Below, piece by piece: positions 10,802 to 22,572 of a stretch of 64,000 bases of DNA; the first letter of the stretch is position 1, and each line of letters starts with the position of its first letter. The stretch is from the NCBI GenBank assembly GCA_039519185.1, contig CM076854.1:156422166-156486165 (forward strand), given 5' to 3'. The position numbers were made by a program, and so were the translations under genes. The notes below the pieces were generated by a model, which was given only the letters and a program-made list of their open reading frames with translations, ran no database searches and was not told the DNA's origin. This stretch comes from Astragalus membranaceus (taxonomy: Eukaryota > Streptophyta > Magnoliopsida > Fabales > Fabaceae).

Positions 10802-11576
10802 GGAAACTGCAACATGTGCGACTGCAATGCATTTCATTCCCTTGCAGCGGCTTTTTTTTACTTAGAGTACTAGAATTATCTGATTCACGAGGGATGTGTA
10901 CATCATGGATGGTCAACATATGAGAGAAGAATGAAGGCATGTTTGTTTAATTTAATGTTCAGAAACTGGCCCAATTTTTTTTTAAGTAGCAACCCTATCC
11001 GTAGGGGCAGGCCCATGACTTTGCTCCCCTTTTCTCTATGAGAGTAGCTTCCAACACTCCTCATTTTTGCATACAGCACCTCCATTGTTTTTTACATTTT
11101 GGCAAAAAGAATTTTATAAGCAAATGTTAGCGGGGGTGGGGGAATGTTAGTTTTCGGAGTTTGAATTCTGGACTTCCTTCTTGCAATTTTGCAACTCCTT
11201 CATGTCCCTTAGCTCGCCAACTGAATTGAATTGTCGCACACTTTTTTTGCTTCATTGTAAGAGCTTCATAATCTTTCGTTAGCGAGACATTATAGAAGTT
11301 TAGTAGCATCCAATTGTGTAAATCCAAAAAAATGTTTCATCCAAACATAAGGTTATTAAGATAGACTGGTGACCTTGTAATGACTATGACAAATCTTAAC
11401 ATTTTTAATTTGTTCGCTAGTCCATTTCAATAGATCATTTCTGCAAGTAGCAAATACCTGAAATAAATAGTTACCTCACAATTATAATTTCTCTATATTT
11501 ATAAATATAATTCATAAATTTAACATTTATACAACAACCTAATCGGTGCTGAAATGTTATCTATCAATAAATTTAA
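10802..11576. other. Intergenic, no supported gene
   Basis: Short minus-strand frames (10903-11085, 11127-11327) look moderately protein-like but have no recognised domain, no splice context and overlapping alternatives. I leave them unannotated. Confidence 0.4.
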
Positions 11577-12986
11577 GGCTTAAATAGTTATTACCCCCTG
11601 CAAATATAGTCATTATCCAGTTACCCCCCTGCAAAAAAAAACATTTAAAACAAACCTTGCAAAATGTAATGTTATCGAGTTACCCCCCACCCGTTAACTT
11701 TTCTGTTAAAAATGTAAAATTTATCATTATCCAGTTACCCCCCTGCCACGTGTCACCATATTATTGGTCCTCTGTGACACGTGGCACTGACATGCCACAT
11801 CAGCTCCTATGTCACCACTGCCACGTGTCACTGACATGTGCCACGTCAGCAGCCAATGGATGGATGCCACGTGGCACTGACATGGCTATGGCTGCATAGT
11901 GTGTTACTAAAAAATACAAATTTTGGCTTACAGGAGTGTTGAACTCATGACCCCCAAGTGACACAGACCCCTCCTAACCACTGAGCCACAACTATTTGAT
12001 ATTATTTACTCACCTACAAATATATAATACATAATTTGTAGTTAAATTAAAAAAAAATCTGGAAACCCAGAATTTCAAGCTCTTCATCTTCTACAAACGA
12101 AAAGGAAAAGGAATCTTAGCATTCAGAATCAAGCATTCATCCCCAAAGTCAGAACAACAACAACATCAACAACAACAACAACGAAATCAAACCCATCAAG
12201 AATCCAGAAACGCAGAAACGTAGAAAAGGAAATCAAGGATTGAAAACGATTTGGGATTTGAAAACGAAATCCAGATTGAAAACGAAATCAAGGATTAAAA
12301 ACGATTTGGGATTTGAAAACGATTTGGCTGCGTTTCTGTTTTTGAAGATTGAAGGAAAACGTTTTGATGGAAGATGCGTTTCTGTTTCATATTTATGTTT
12401 CATATTGCGTTTCTGTTTTTGAAGATTGAAGGAAAACGTTTTGATGGAAAACGTTTGTTTCATATTTGTTGGATCCAGATCTGATTTAACGAAGAAGATG
12501 AGTCAGGATCCAGATCTGGTTTTTATGTAATATATATTCGTAGTTGTGTTTAAAAATACAAATCATGTTGTGGCCTAGTGGTAATTGGACGCCCCAACCA
12601 CCACCAGGTCACGAGTTCAACACCCATATCCCTACAAAACATTTATTTTTTAGTAACAAGGGTGCCTCCACTTGCCAAGTGTGTGCCAGCCATCCATTGG
12701 TTGCTGACGTGGCACATGTCAGTGCCATGTGGCAGTGGTGACATAGATGCTGACGTGGCATGTCAGTGCCACGTGTCACAGAGGCCCAATAATATGGTGA
12801 CAAGTGGCACTGACGTCAGGGGGGTAATTGGATAAAGTTACATTTTACATTTTTTTAACAGAAAAGTTAACAGTAGGGGGGTAACTGGATAACGTTACAT
12901 TTTACAAGGTGTTTTTTAAACCTTTTTTTCTTTGCAATGGGTAACTGGATAATGAGGATATTTGCAGGGGTAATAACTATTTTAAA
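11577..12986. mobile_element. Long-inverted-repeat MULE-like element with tRNA-like segments in the arms
   Basis: Two arms of roughly 450 bp (about 11577-12040 and 12525-12986) are inverted copies of each other. They carry shared blocks AATAGTTATTACCCC, ATTATCCAGTTACCCC, CCACGTGTCA and CCAATGGATGG. The direct repeat AATAAATTTAA (11 bp) flanks the element at 11566-11576 and 12987-12997, compatible with a 9-11-bp Mutator-type TSD. Each arm holds a tRNA-like piece: in the right arm GTGGCCTAGTGG and GGTCACGAGTTCAAC, mirrored in the left. The centre has short tandem repeats of an AAAACGATTTGGGATTTG type. No real ORF. Confidence 0.65.
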
Positions 12987-12997
12987 AATAAATTTAA

Positions 12998-14100
12998 CAT
13001 ACCTGATAAGTGGTGAAATGTTGACTAAAATAATGATATTTCACTATGGGTTGCTCAGCTCATCCAACACTGGAGCCCTTATTGGAACCCATTCAGATGG
13101 TGTGGTTACTTCATCAGGCACGACACATCCATACCTACATAGGTTTCATGAGTATTGTCAGCAATTTTCTACGTTTTGATACAGTACATCTAATTGGATG
13201 TACATTATAGAATCATGATTCCGAGAGGCTTTCGATATGAGCAAAGTTGTGTTTTTTATTCTTGTTTTCCTAGACCCTTGCGACTGCAACAACGCTGAAG
13301 GGGGCAGTAGCAAATGCAGCGATAGCCGGAGTGAAGCAAGTGACAGGACAAAAGGAGATAAAAGAGGGAGGTGTGACTTGGAAGTGTGAAATGGGGGGTT
13401 TTAGAGGGAGAGGGAAAATGAGAGCAAAGAGTTCAAAAAACTTGGATTATATTTGTCTTTTCACAAGGGATGGGATGTGGAAAAAGAAGGAGGAGGGGAG
13501 GTGAGGCCGTGAGGGAAGAATAGCCTAGTTTGTTTACAGCTTCGTATTAGTCTCATTGACCCTTGGCCTCACCGGTTGACTCCGCACTCAGTTACTTGCA
13601 TTGCATCATGCTCCTAAGCTTTGGAGGACCCAACGATTGTGTTTCTGGAATCGTGCTTCAATGGTTCACTCATGAAATTTGGTGAAACTCTGTTTTTTAA
13701 AATCTTAGAAATCCGGCTTTATCATAATTCTATTTGGAGAATTATGAATTCTAATAATGCATATAATACATTTTACCAAAATGAGAATACATTCGGTGAG
13801 ATTAAAGCTTGCCCAAGCTACTGAAGAGCGCTTGAATAAAATGGTTATGTGGGTGCACACACAACCCCTATGAGTTCTTAAAAAGAAGCAAACAATCTCC
13901 CCTAAATAGATTTGGACAATGAACTATTTCAGAATATCTACAGACAGCGCCAAGAAAACAAAAGGACAAAAATATCGCTCAAATCGTTGTCAATTTCATA
14001 GAAATCTTAAGTATAATAAATTTATAGAAAGGCTTTAACATCCACAGAAATCGAAAGACGCATTTAAATCTGTAAATTTTGTTTGTGAGGATGCAGAATA
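12998..14100. other. Intergenic between MULE and CDC48 3' end; two weak coding-like fragments
   Basis: On the minus strand, about 13117 to 13047 reads DEVTTPSEWVPIRAPVLDEL and a few more residues to a stop, which looks like the last exon of a protein. On the plus strand, 13274-13502 is open after a pyrimidine-rich CCTAG acceptor-like site. Neither has a recognisable family or a partner exon, so both are low-confidence relics. Confidence 0.25.
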
Positions 14101-14315
14101 GCTTAAAAAGCGGTCGAGTTATACAATGAAAACTTAGAAATAATTCTATCCAACTTCAGAAGAAAGGCTCGCACCTAATGCTTGCCATATAAACAAATGC
14201 CTTTTACGAAGCAATGACAACAATAATCCAAAGGAAACCTTAGACTTCACACACAAAATGAGAAGTACATAAATAAGATCATTGGCATTCGTATGCGAAC
14301 AACATACAAGTTGAC

Positions 14316-17300
14316 CTAACTGTAAAGATCGTCATCATCAGCACCACCTGCAGATGCAAATGGGTCAGCTGCAGTAGTCGCAGCAGCACCACCAGTGGCG
14401 GAATCTGCAAACCTAAACTCAGTTCCAAACCCTCTAGACTGCTGCAATGTTTGGGCAAATGCTTGGTACTTGCGAATGTCGGCGTCACTTACACTCCTTC
14501 GTGCATACTTCATTGATTCCTCAAAATGAGCTGCCTTGATTTCTGCTACTTCATCGTCAACATCCTCTTCCATGGCCTCGGGGTTCTCACTTCTCCTTCT
14601 CTCCCTCTCAATGTCCTGCCAAGAGAAATTAGGAAATAAAATCTTATTAAGATCCGATTTTTTACAGTAAATTGAATAAAGAGAAAAAAGGAGCCCAGAA
14701 TTGTACCTTCTCAATGTTCTCTCTAATAGCATACTTGCAGGCTCGCTGGCAAATCTCAGTGATATCAGCACCACTAAAGCCTTGAGTGTACTTTGCAAGA
14801 GCTCTAATATCAACATCTTTTGAGATGGGGGATTTTCTCAAGCAAGCTTTAAATATCTGGTGACGGGAATCCTCGTCTGGGAGGGGGATATAAATCAACT
14901 GGTCTAGACGGCCTGGACGCAGAAGAGCTGGGTCTATAATGTCTGGTCGATTAGTGGCCCCAATGATGAACACAGTTTTCTTTGCTGACATCCCATCCAT
15001 TTCTGTAAGCAGTTGGTTCAAAACCCTGTCAGCAGCACCCCCAGCATCTCCGACACTACTACCTCTCTGCAGGAGGAAAGCAAACATTTAAAGACAGGTT
15101 ACAAAAAAAGATGACAGTTGTCTGGGCGCACTGATATTCTGCATTCCAAATAATTGGAATGAACAGTCATAAATGATAACACCAATAAGTTTTTCCTAAA
15201 GCCCAAATCATAGCTTGGTAACCTGAATCTGTACCAACCTGAGTTGCAATGGAATCAAGTTCATCAAAGAATAGGACACATGGAGCAGACCCACGAGCCT
15301 TGTCAAATATTTCCCTCACGTTAGCCTCACTTTCTCCAAACCACATTGTGAGTAGCTCAGGACCTTTGACACTGATGAAGTTTGCCTGGCATTCATTGGC
15401 AATAGCTTTTGCTAGAAGTGTTTTACCACACCCAGGAGGACCATAGAAAAGAACTCCCTTTGAAGGTGACATTCCAAACTTCTCAAACTTTTCAGGGTGT
15501 TCCACTGGATATTGAACGGTCTGCAAAAGAAAAACAGTATTGAAGTTCAGAGACAGATGAAAGGAAAACAGTGTATCAATGTGATTTTATGTAAGAGCTT
15601 CAGTAACCTCTTGGAGTTCCCTCTTAACATTTTCAAGACCACCAATATCTTCCCAGCTGACATTAGGCACTTCAACAACCTGGTTCAATAGAGAAGTTGA
15701 AATTATAGATACAGCAAAAACTTTGAAAGTTGCAAACAGAAAATGTTAACCATGAGAAGGAGGACAAGAGAACAGAAGGCGTAACATTGATTGAAAAAAC
15801 TTCAGGATAAATACATACCGTTTCACGTAGAGCAGAAGGATTGCTTGATCCAAGAGCAGTATGGAAATGCTCATTTGTCACTGCCATGGAGTTCAATATT
15901 TCAGCATCAATTGTCTCATCTTCCAAGTCAATAACATCCATTTTCTCTCTGATGCATTGAAGTGCTGCTTCAGTACACAAAGCGGCTAGATCAGCACCAA
16001 CATAGCCATGGGTGTCCTTAGCAATCCTTTCTAAGTCGACCTGCAAACGACACGATGGACAAATTTCTATCAGAACTCACAGAATTCAAATCGAACACTA
16101 AAACTTGGGGGGAAACAAAATTCAAACTTACATCTTCGGCAAGCTTCATATTCTTAGTGTGAATTCGAAGAACCTCAAGACGCCCAACTTCATCGGGAAC
16201 ACCAATATCGATCTCCCGATCAAACCTTCCAAACCTCCTAAGTGCAGGGTCAATGCTATTGGGTCGATTTGTGGCTCCCATAACAATTACATGTGCACGT
16301 GACTTAAGACCGTCCATGAGGGTCAAGAGCTGGGAAACAATCCTCCTCTCAACTTCACCATGAGTCTTCTCACGCTTGGGAGCTATTGAATCTATCTCGT
16401 CAATGAAGATGATGGATGGTGCATTCTTCTCAGCTTCCTCAAAAGCCTTCCTTAGATTGCTTTCACTCTCACCAGCAAGTTTTGACATTATCTCAGGGCC
16501 ATTAATGCAGAAAAAGAAGGCACCTGTTTCATTTGCAACTGCCCGAGCAATTAAGGTCTTTCCAGATCCAGGGGGTCCATACAATAGAATTCCTTTTGGT
16601 GGCTTCACACCAATAGACTTGAACAATTGTGGGTGCCTGAGGGGCAGTTCTACCAGTTCCCTAATCTGTGCCATCTGCTTTCTAACACCACCAACATCAT
16701 CATAACCAACCTCATCCAATCGATTCTCATCTTCCCTCTTAATGGGCTCTCCCTCACAGAAGATCTCTGTGTCAGGGGCAACAACACAGTACTCAGAAGG
16801 ATCAGTTTCAATAACCTTGAATTCTACACTTCTCATCCCTCCTCTCACGAGGAAGAAGTCACCCTTCCTCACTGGTCTATATGCCTCCAGGAAATAAGCT
16901 GCAAAATTGAATCAGCGGTTAGTATTCAAAGGATACGAATGCAACAAGTTAATACTATTACAAATTTATATGTCAGTGAGCAGGAGGTTGATGCCAATCA
17001 AAATAACAGAGAAAAAATTCAATTGTGTCCTTTTACCATTCCAACTGAATTGACTTGCCAATAAAAGTTCTTAGAGAAACTGAGTAGTATGACAATATAA
17101 ATTCAGCATAGAAAATGTAGCGAGTACAAACACTGACAATGAGAAAATTCTCCGAGAAAACTATGCTTTGCTCGACAATATGAACTTATTCAAGATATTT
17201 TCACAGAAGATAAGAGAATAATCTTGTCATCTATGTAGTAAGCGCAGACACATTGAAACAACACAATTTACATTTCACCTATCACTGGATACAGATGAAT

Positions 17301-19017
17301 TCATGATCAGTGTTGTCAATGCTGGATGACGTTTTATGGGGCGAGACAAAAATTCACCATTTTAAGCCGCAATATCCACTGTAAAACTCCATAGCATCGC
17401 CACCCTTCACAAATTGGCCATGGCACGGTTAACAAAAAATCTGCCACTGCAATCCGCCATGGCCAATATTTGACAACACTGATCTCATTTTATTGAAATC
17501 CCTATACTAAAAGGAAACCACGATATGAGGATCATTGATTGTCGGTGATTGGGAATTCAGGATCATGGTAACACTTAGGTAACCAACATTTTATTTGCAT
17601 TTAACAGTTTTATCCTTATAGTGGTGTGGTGATACAGTGTTGTGTTTGATAGATAAAAATAGTAATTGTCTCCAAAATAGAAGTGCTCTTGCTATGCAAA
17701 TCAAACATTGCGAGAAAAGAGGCATTATCGCCAAAATTAGAAAATAATATCAATGGATATTTTAATTCCAGCCTTCCCTAAACAAAGAGGAAAGCTGCAT
17801 ATGACAATCGAGGAGTAGCACTGTGTATAGCAGATATAATATCAATAATAAAGCAAATAAATAAAAAAATCCTTATTGGGTCCACAAAAACATAGTGAAG
17901 TGATAACTCACGTTTCAAGTATGCATCAAAGAGATTCCCTGTCACTCCTTCAATAGTATCATCCACGGGTAGAATGTGGACTCGCTTTCCATATTTGACA
18001 TCAGCACATTGATGCACCGAAATAACATCTCCAAGCCTAACCCTAAGGTTGTTTCTGACAACCTTGTTCATTCTTATTTTTGGTTCCTCGCATGTATCAT
18101 CAGCAAGTGCAATACAGATTGTATCTTTCCTTTTCTTTCCCTAAAAGACAAAAAGCAGCAAAGAACACATAATGATTATATTATATTATATACAGAACAG
18201 ATCACCCCGCTCAAACTAAATAGCACAAAAACTCGGTACACAATGGTCCCCTTTTCCAAATCAGCTGCCCCATCAGTAAAAAAGAAATTCAGAGTTATTA
18301 GCACAAGAACTAATAACAACCGAAGAAATGCAGCATAGAATGTTATCTCTTTCCAACTTTCAAGTCACAAAACAACCAACCACTGGATACAAAATACACC
18401 GCCTATAACATATAAACAAACTAGAAATCAAGAAAAAAAGTGTCAGACTTTCTACTCTATCCCCCCTCCCTCAAACCCTAACAACACTATATCATCATCG
18501 GAAGTAAAAGGAAACCCTAACGTTACACACAAGATAACAAAACTAACTGCTTCATCAAATGAATTAACCAATTTAAACCCTTAGAAGCAAACGCTCACAA
18601 CACGAAAACCTAAATTCTCTTTTTTGCTCTACCAGATAAATAGCTATGTTTCAAGAAAAGAAAAAAAAAACGTTACCTTGATCAAGATAGTGTCACCGCG
18701 AAAGAGCTGAAGCTTCTCCATGGTTTCCGGGTGAAGAGCAACAACGGAGTTGTCATCGTTGACGGCCTCGTCAACAACCAACCGATTCGGCGCTTTCTTG
18801 CGCTCCAGAATCGCTGTGCTGAAGTCCCGCTTCGTTCCCTTACTGACAAAAACAAAAACAAGAATTTCAAACACAATCAGATTCATCGAAATCGAAAAAA
18901 AAAACAACAAGAACAAGAACAATCGCAGTAGAGAAGAATGAAAAGATCGCGGAGAAACGGAAATCTCAGGAATGAAGAGGAAACGTACGGATCGGACGAC
19001 TCGGGTTGGTTAGCCAT
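14316..19017 (-). CDS. CDC48: CDC48/p97 (VCP) AAA+ ATPase
   Basis: Hexameric unfoldase that extracts ubiquitinated clients for proteasomal degradation (ERAD, chromatin, cell division). Nine exons, minus strand: 19017-18989, 18842-18677, 18140-17912, 16898-16132, 16040-15819, 15679-15608, 15520-15239, 15066-14707, 14615-14316. All introns are GT-AG and the sum is 2427 nt, 808 aa plus stop, matching the usual plant length of about 805-810. Residues 1-190 form the N domain (DFSTAILERKK, GDTILIK). D1 has Walker A GPPGSGKT at about 249-256 and Walker B IIFIDEID. D2 has GPPGCGKT and VLFFDELD, with pore-loop MWFGE. The C-terminus is acidic and ends DDDDLYS, as in the family. The start MANQPESSDP fits the conserved short first exon. 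No broken residue is visible, so it should be functional. Confidence 0.97.
17308..17481. mobile_element. hAT-like MITE in CDC48 intron 3
   Basis: 174 bp with inverted ends CAGTGTTGTCAA...TTGACAACACTG, inside the 1.0-kb intron between CDC48 exons 3 and 4. The CAGTG start is shared with the hAT at 30024-33458. No clean 8-bp TSD is visible, so the superfamily is inferred from the ends. Confidence 0.5.
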
Positions 19018-19118
19018 GGCGGAAGAAGAAGAAGAGTGGTTGGTTGGTTTTGTGTTCTGTGAATGTGAAGAGAAGACGTATAGATCTGATGAGTGGGTGA
19101 AGGGATTTGGGGTGGTGA

Positions 19119-19126
19119 TATTTATA
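19119..19126 (-). promoter_or_regulatory. TATA box of CDC48
   Basis: TATAAATA on the minus strand, about 100 bp upstream of the CDC48 ATG. This predicts a start of transcription near 19090 and a 5' UTR of about 75 nt. Confidence 0.5.
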
Positions 19127-19129
19127 GGT

Positions 19130-20711
19130 GAGTTTGCTCCGTTTCTTGTTAGCAAAGAAATAGGAGTACTTTTTTGTTTTTTGTTTGCTTTCTATTAACT
19201 TGTAGAATCAAACTTGTAAACTTACGAAAATATTGGAATTGATCTCCTTATCTCTTTCGATTTATCACATGAAAATTTTAATAAGGTTGTTTTACATGTG
19301 TGTGCCCAATGAGAGTTGTTTCATAGGTTTTTCAAAAACAAGAGTTGTTTTATAGGTTTTTCTTTTATGAAAATTAGTTAAATTAAATGTGAGCTACTAG
19401 AATCTTAGAGGATTAGAAGACTTCCTCAATCCAAACTAAAATCTATATTTTTTTTTGACAAAAAAATCTATATTTTTGGTCTCGCTATTTTATGATATAT
19501 AAGCTGTAATTTGGATTGGTCCCACTCTTATAGAGAAAAATATGCAAGACATGATTTATTTGGATTTATATTAGAAAATAAAGATATTCAACAATCAATG
19601 GTAGAATAAAATTATGATAACACTATTAACATGATTTCTTCAATTGACATGTGAACAAATTGCCAACGAAGCTAATAAATTGCATTTATATTAATTAAAT
19701 CAAAAAATATAATATATTTATCAAACAGAAATGGTGATAAAAATTGCTTAATCCATTGTCAAAAAACACTATCAGTAACCGTCAAATCTTTGCATTTTTC
19801 AAAATTCGAAATTCAAGTTCTAAAAAATTTCCATCAATGAAATAAAAATATATCTATTTAAGTTGACAATAGGTAGGTAGGAAAACATACCTAGCCACAA
19901 TTCACGTTGCTTAATCTCGATTAGCTCTTTCTTTATCTCGTGACTTCATATCTCGCTTGTTTGTTTTAGACATACCTGTACGCTAGCATTTCGATGGAGC
20001 AGAAATAGAGCAGGAAAGGTAATAACCCAAGACGATCAAGGTACTTCATATTGTTTTTCCATATCTTTTTTGTTGATCGAGAGGATATGACGTGAAAGTC
20101 TTATCTAATACTTTAAAGTTATCTTATTTTTCTTTTAGTGATTTCCTCATAAGCTCTCGCACCTTCAGACATGAATGTCGCTCTCAACTCAATGATTTGG
20201 TCTATGCATAGAGTTAGCTAGAGCTGCATTTTAAGAGACAAAAAATCTAACTTTTGCTTCCTACAAATGTGAGCTTTGTCCCACTATTACAAACAACGCA
20301 CTTAATCTATGGCAAGTTTTAACACTTGGCTTCAGTATCTTTTGCAAGCTTTATCATTGAATCATATATTTTTAATATATTTTTACCGCTACATAATCAT
20401 CATTTATTTGTCAAAATTAGTTCCAGATTATGTTTTCTTAATTGTAGAATATATAGATATGAACATGTCACTTTTATTAAAAACACTTACAAGAAAATAT
20501 TGTTGATTTCATATTTTTTAATATTGTTGATTTCCTACTTTAAAACATCTCATTCACTTTTATTGACAATTATATTTGCAAATACCTCGACGTTCACTTT
20601 ATAGTAGCTTTTAAATCACTTTTATAAAATTTTAGTATATTTTTTAAGGATTTATTGTGTTTCTCCATTTGAATATTTGATCAATTTTTTTTTCTTTTTT
20701 ACCATTGTCAT
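19130..20711. other. Intergenic, no supported gene
   Basis: Upstream flank of CDC48 followed by AT-rich DNA. Only short low-complexity frames occur (20309-20604). Confidence 0.5.
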
Positions 20712-22305
20712 TGTAGCGACCGAAAAATTCGAAGGAGGGATTCTTCGTCATTTTGAAAATGAAGCCGCCATCAATATTTATTAAATAGGAAAAACATTGA
20801 AAAAATCTTTATTTTTTGGGTTCGGGGGTCGATTATGTGTGGGGAAGGTATTAGCACCCCACAACATCCTTTCAAAAAAAGTTACCTTTTAATTTAATGT
20901 GTAGAAAAATTTAATTCAAAGAAAACACTCTAATTTACCCTTTTTATTATTTGCAAAATTGAAAATGAAGACTTAATAAAAATTTTAGTTTTTTTGCGCT
21001 TGACAGGAGTGGGCCCCTACTCCTACGTATTTCGTGGGCTGATAAGCACGAAATACGAAATATCGGGCTTTTCAGGGGGGTGAAGTAATGAAATAGATGG
21101 GTTCAAATAATAACCTGAAATGAAATTAAAACAAAAGGAGGGGTATATAGGGAGGGAGCATGCGAAATAAAACATGGGGTGCAAACATACATCTGATTTT
21201 AAAGTTCAGGAGGGGGTTGCCTTACTAAGATTTGGGGGTGCAAATATTAAACAGCCCAGTTCTACGTGTTTTGCAAACTGGACTTAAGTGAGGGGGTTGT
21301 ATTAGTAAAATGGGGGGTGTTGTCATTAACTTGATTAAAACGAAAATGAAGTAAAGGGAGGGAGGCGCTGATGGTAAATTGGAGGAGTGCGAATAACAGT
21401 CTACGGAAGTAAAAAAAACAAGCCCACTATATATGCTCCATATAATTCGCAACCCTAAAATCAGCTAAACCTAATCCCTCTCCCATACGCACGGGTCGTG
21501 CGCCCTGTAATGCATTTTTGAAAAACACAAACAGAACGAGACGCACGGTCTGTGCGCCTGGGACGCACGGGTCGTGTGCTTCTGACAACACTGTGATTTT
21601 ATCCCGTTTTCGTGTTTTTCGTCGTTCCGATCAATTCCAATACCTATTCCAGTCCAGCCCCAACATAAAAACAGTCCAAAAACATATTCCAACAACAATG
21701 ATCCCCATCAAATCATCATTCATCAATCACTAACACAAACGTAAACAATTTTATCGCTTATGTCAAAATACGTTAATTTTTCAAATAACGGTTTTCAAAA
21801 CTCAAATTCAACACTTCGAAATCCTCAATCAAAACCTAAACGTGAGTAAAACCCACCCTTGATGCAAGAGATACAATCGAGCCGAAGTCACCGAAATCTC
21901 AAAATCCCCGATTTCGGCTTAACGATCACCAACTCGTTCCCGACTCCGAATCGAATTTCAATCCGCGTTCAATCCACCTTGGGTTCGCTTTTAACCATGA
22001 TTAACCGATCAAAGTCATCATAAAACTCAAAATCACAATTCATAAACCCTTAAAATCGAAAGTCAACTTGTTAGGAAAAATGGAAATTAGCTCACCAAAG
22101 TTACAAGGAAAGGAAGCCAATGGAAAGATGATGATGATGGTGAAAAGTTTGGAGTTTGGGTTGTGATGAGACCCTTCTTCTCCTCCTCCTCCTCCCCCTC
22201 CTCCTCCTCTTCTTTCTTCTTTCTTCTTTCTTTTCTTCCTTTCTCTTCTCTGTTTCTTCTCTTCTTCGATTCCTTTCTTTCTTAATTCTCTTTTCTTTCT
22301 TTTTC

Positions 22306-22374
<69 letters not shown>

Positions 22375-22572
22375 ACTGGTAATATGGTCAAAGACCATAT
22401 TGCCCTTAATCTCTTATTTCTTTTTCAAATCGCCCTTATTCCGTATTATCCGGTTAACGATCCTATGACAACCGATAATTAATTTTTAGCACTCAATACC
22501 AATCAAGTACTAAAATAATTTAATTGGGGATAACATCCAAATAATTTGGTTAATTATTTTGGGGATGTTACA
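20712..22572 (-). repeat. LTR (probably solo), Ty3/gypsy type, minus orientation
   Basis: On the minus strand it runs from TGTAACATCCCCAAAATAAT to GGTCGCTACA, with TG...CA ends typical of plant gypsy LTRs. On the plus strand it contains GGGGGTCGATTATGTGTGGG and GGTATTAGCACCCC, phrases characteristic of Ogre-like legume LTRs. It also has CACGGGTCGTGCG-type repeats and a (TA)n run at 22311-22371. No primer-binding site or internal region adjoins it, and no matching TSD was found (GTCAT left, ATAAT right), so boundary or insertion history is unsure. Confidence 0.55.
22311..22371. repeat. (TA)n microsatellite
   Basis: About 60 bp of uninterrupted TA dinucleotides inside the minus-orientation LTR. 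Confidence 0.95.

Noticed and set aside
12544..12640. Possible tRNA gene (GTGGCCTAGTGG and GGTCACGAGTTCAAC)
   Set aside because: Spacing and stems do not form a tRNA; it is a degenerate SINE-like piece duplicated in inverted arms.
15249..15446. Plus-strand ORF inside CDC48 (also 16376-16705 and 18731-18931)
   Set aside because: Antisense shadows of conserved CDC48 exons.
18938..19198. Plus-strand ORF over the CDC48 promoter
   Set aside because: It overlaps CDC48 exon 1 and 5' UTR antisense; Glu/Val-rich with no domain.
22156..22482. 108-codon ORF with a poly-Leu/Phe and (IY)n product
   Set aside because: Translation of CTC-rich and TA-repeat tracts within an LTR.
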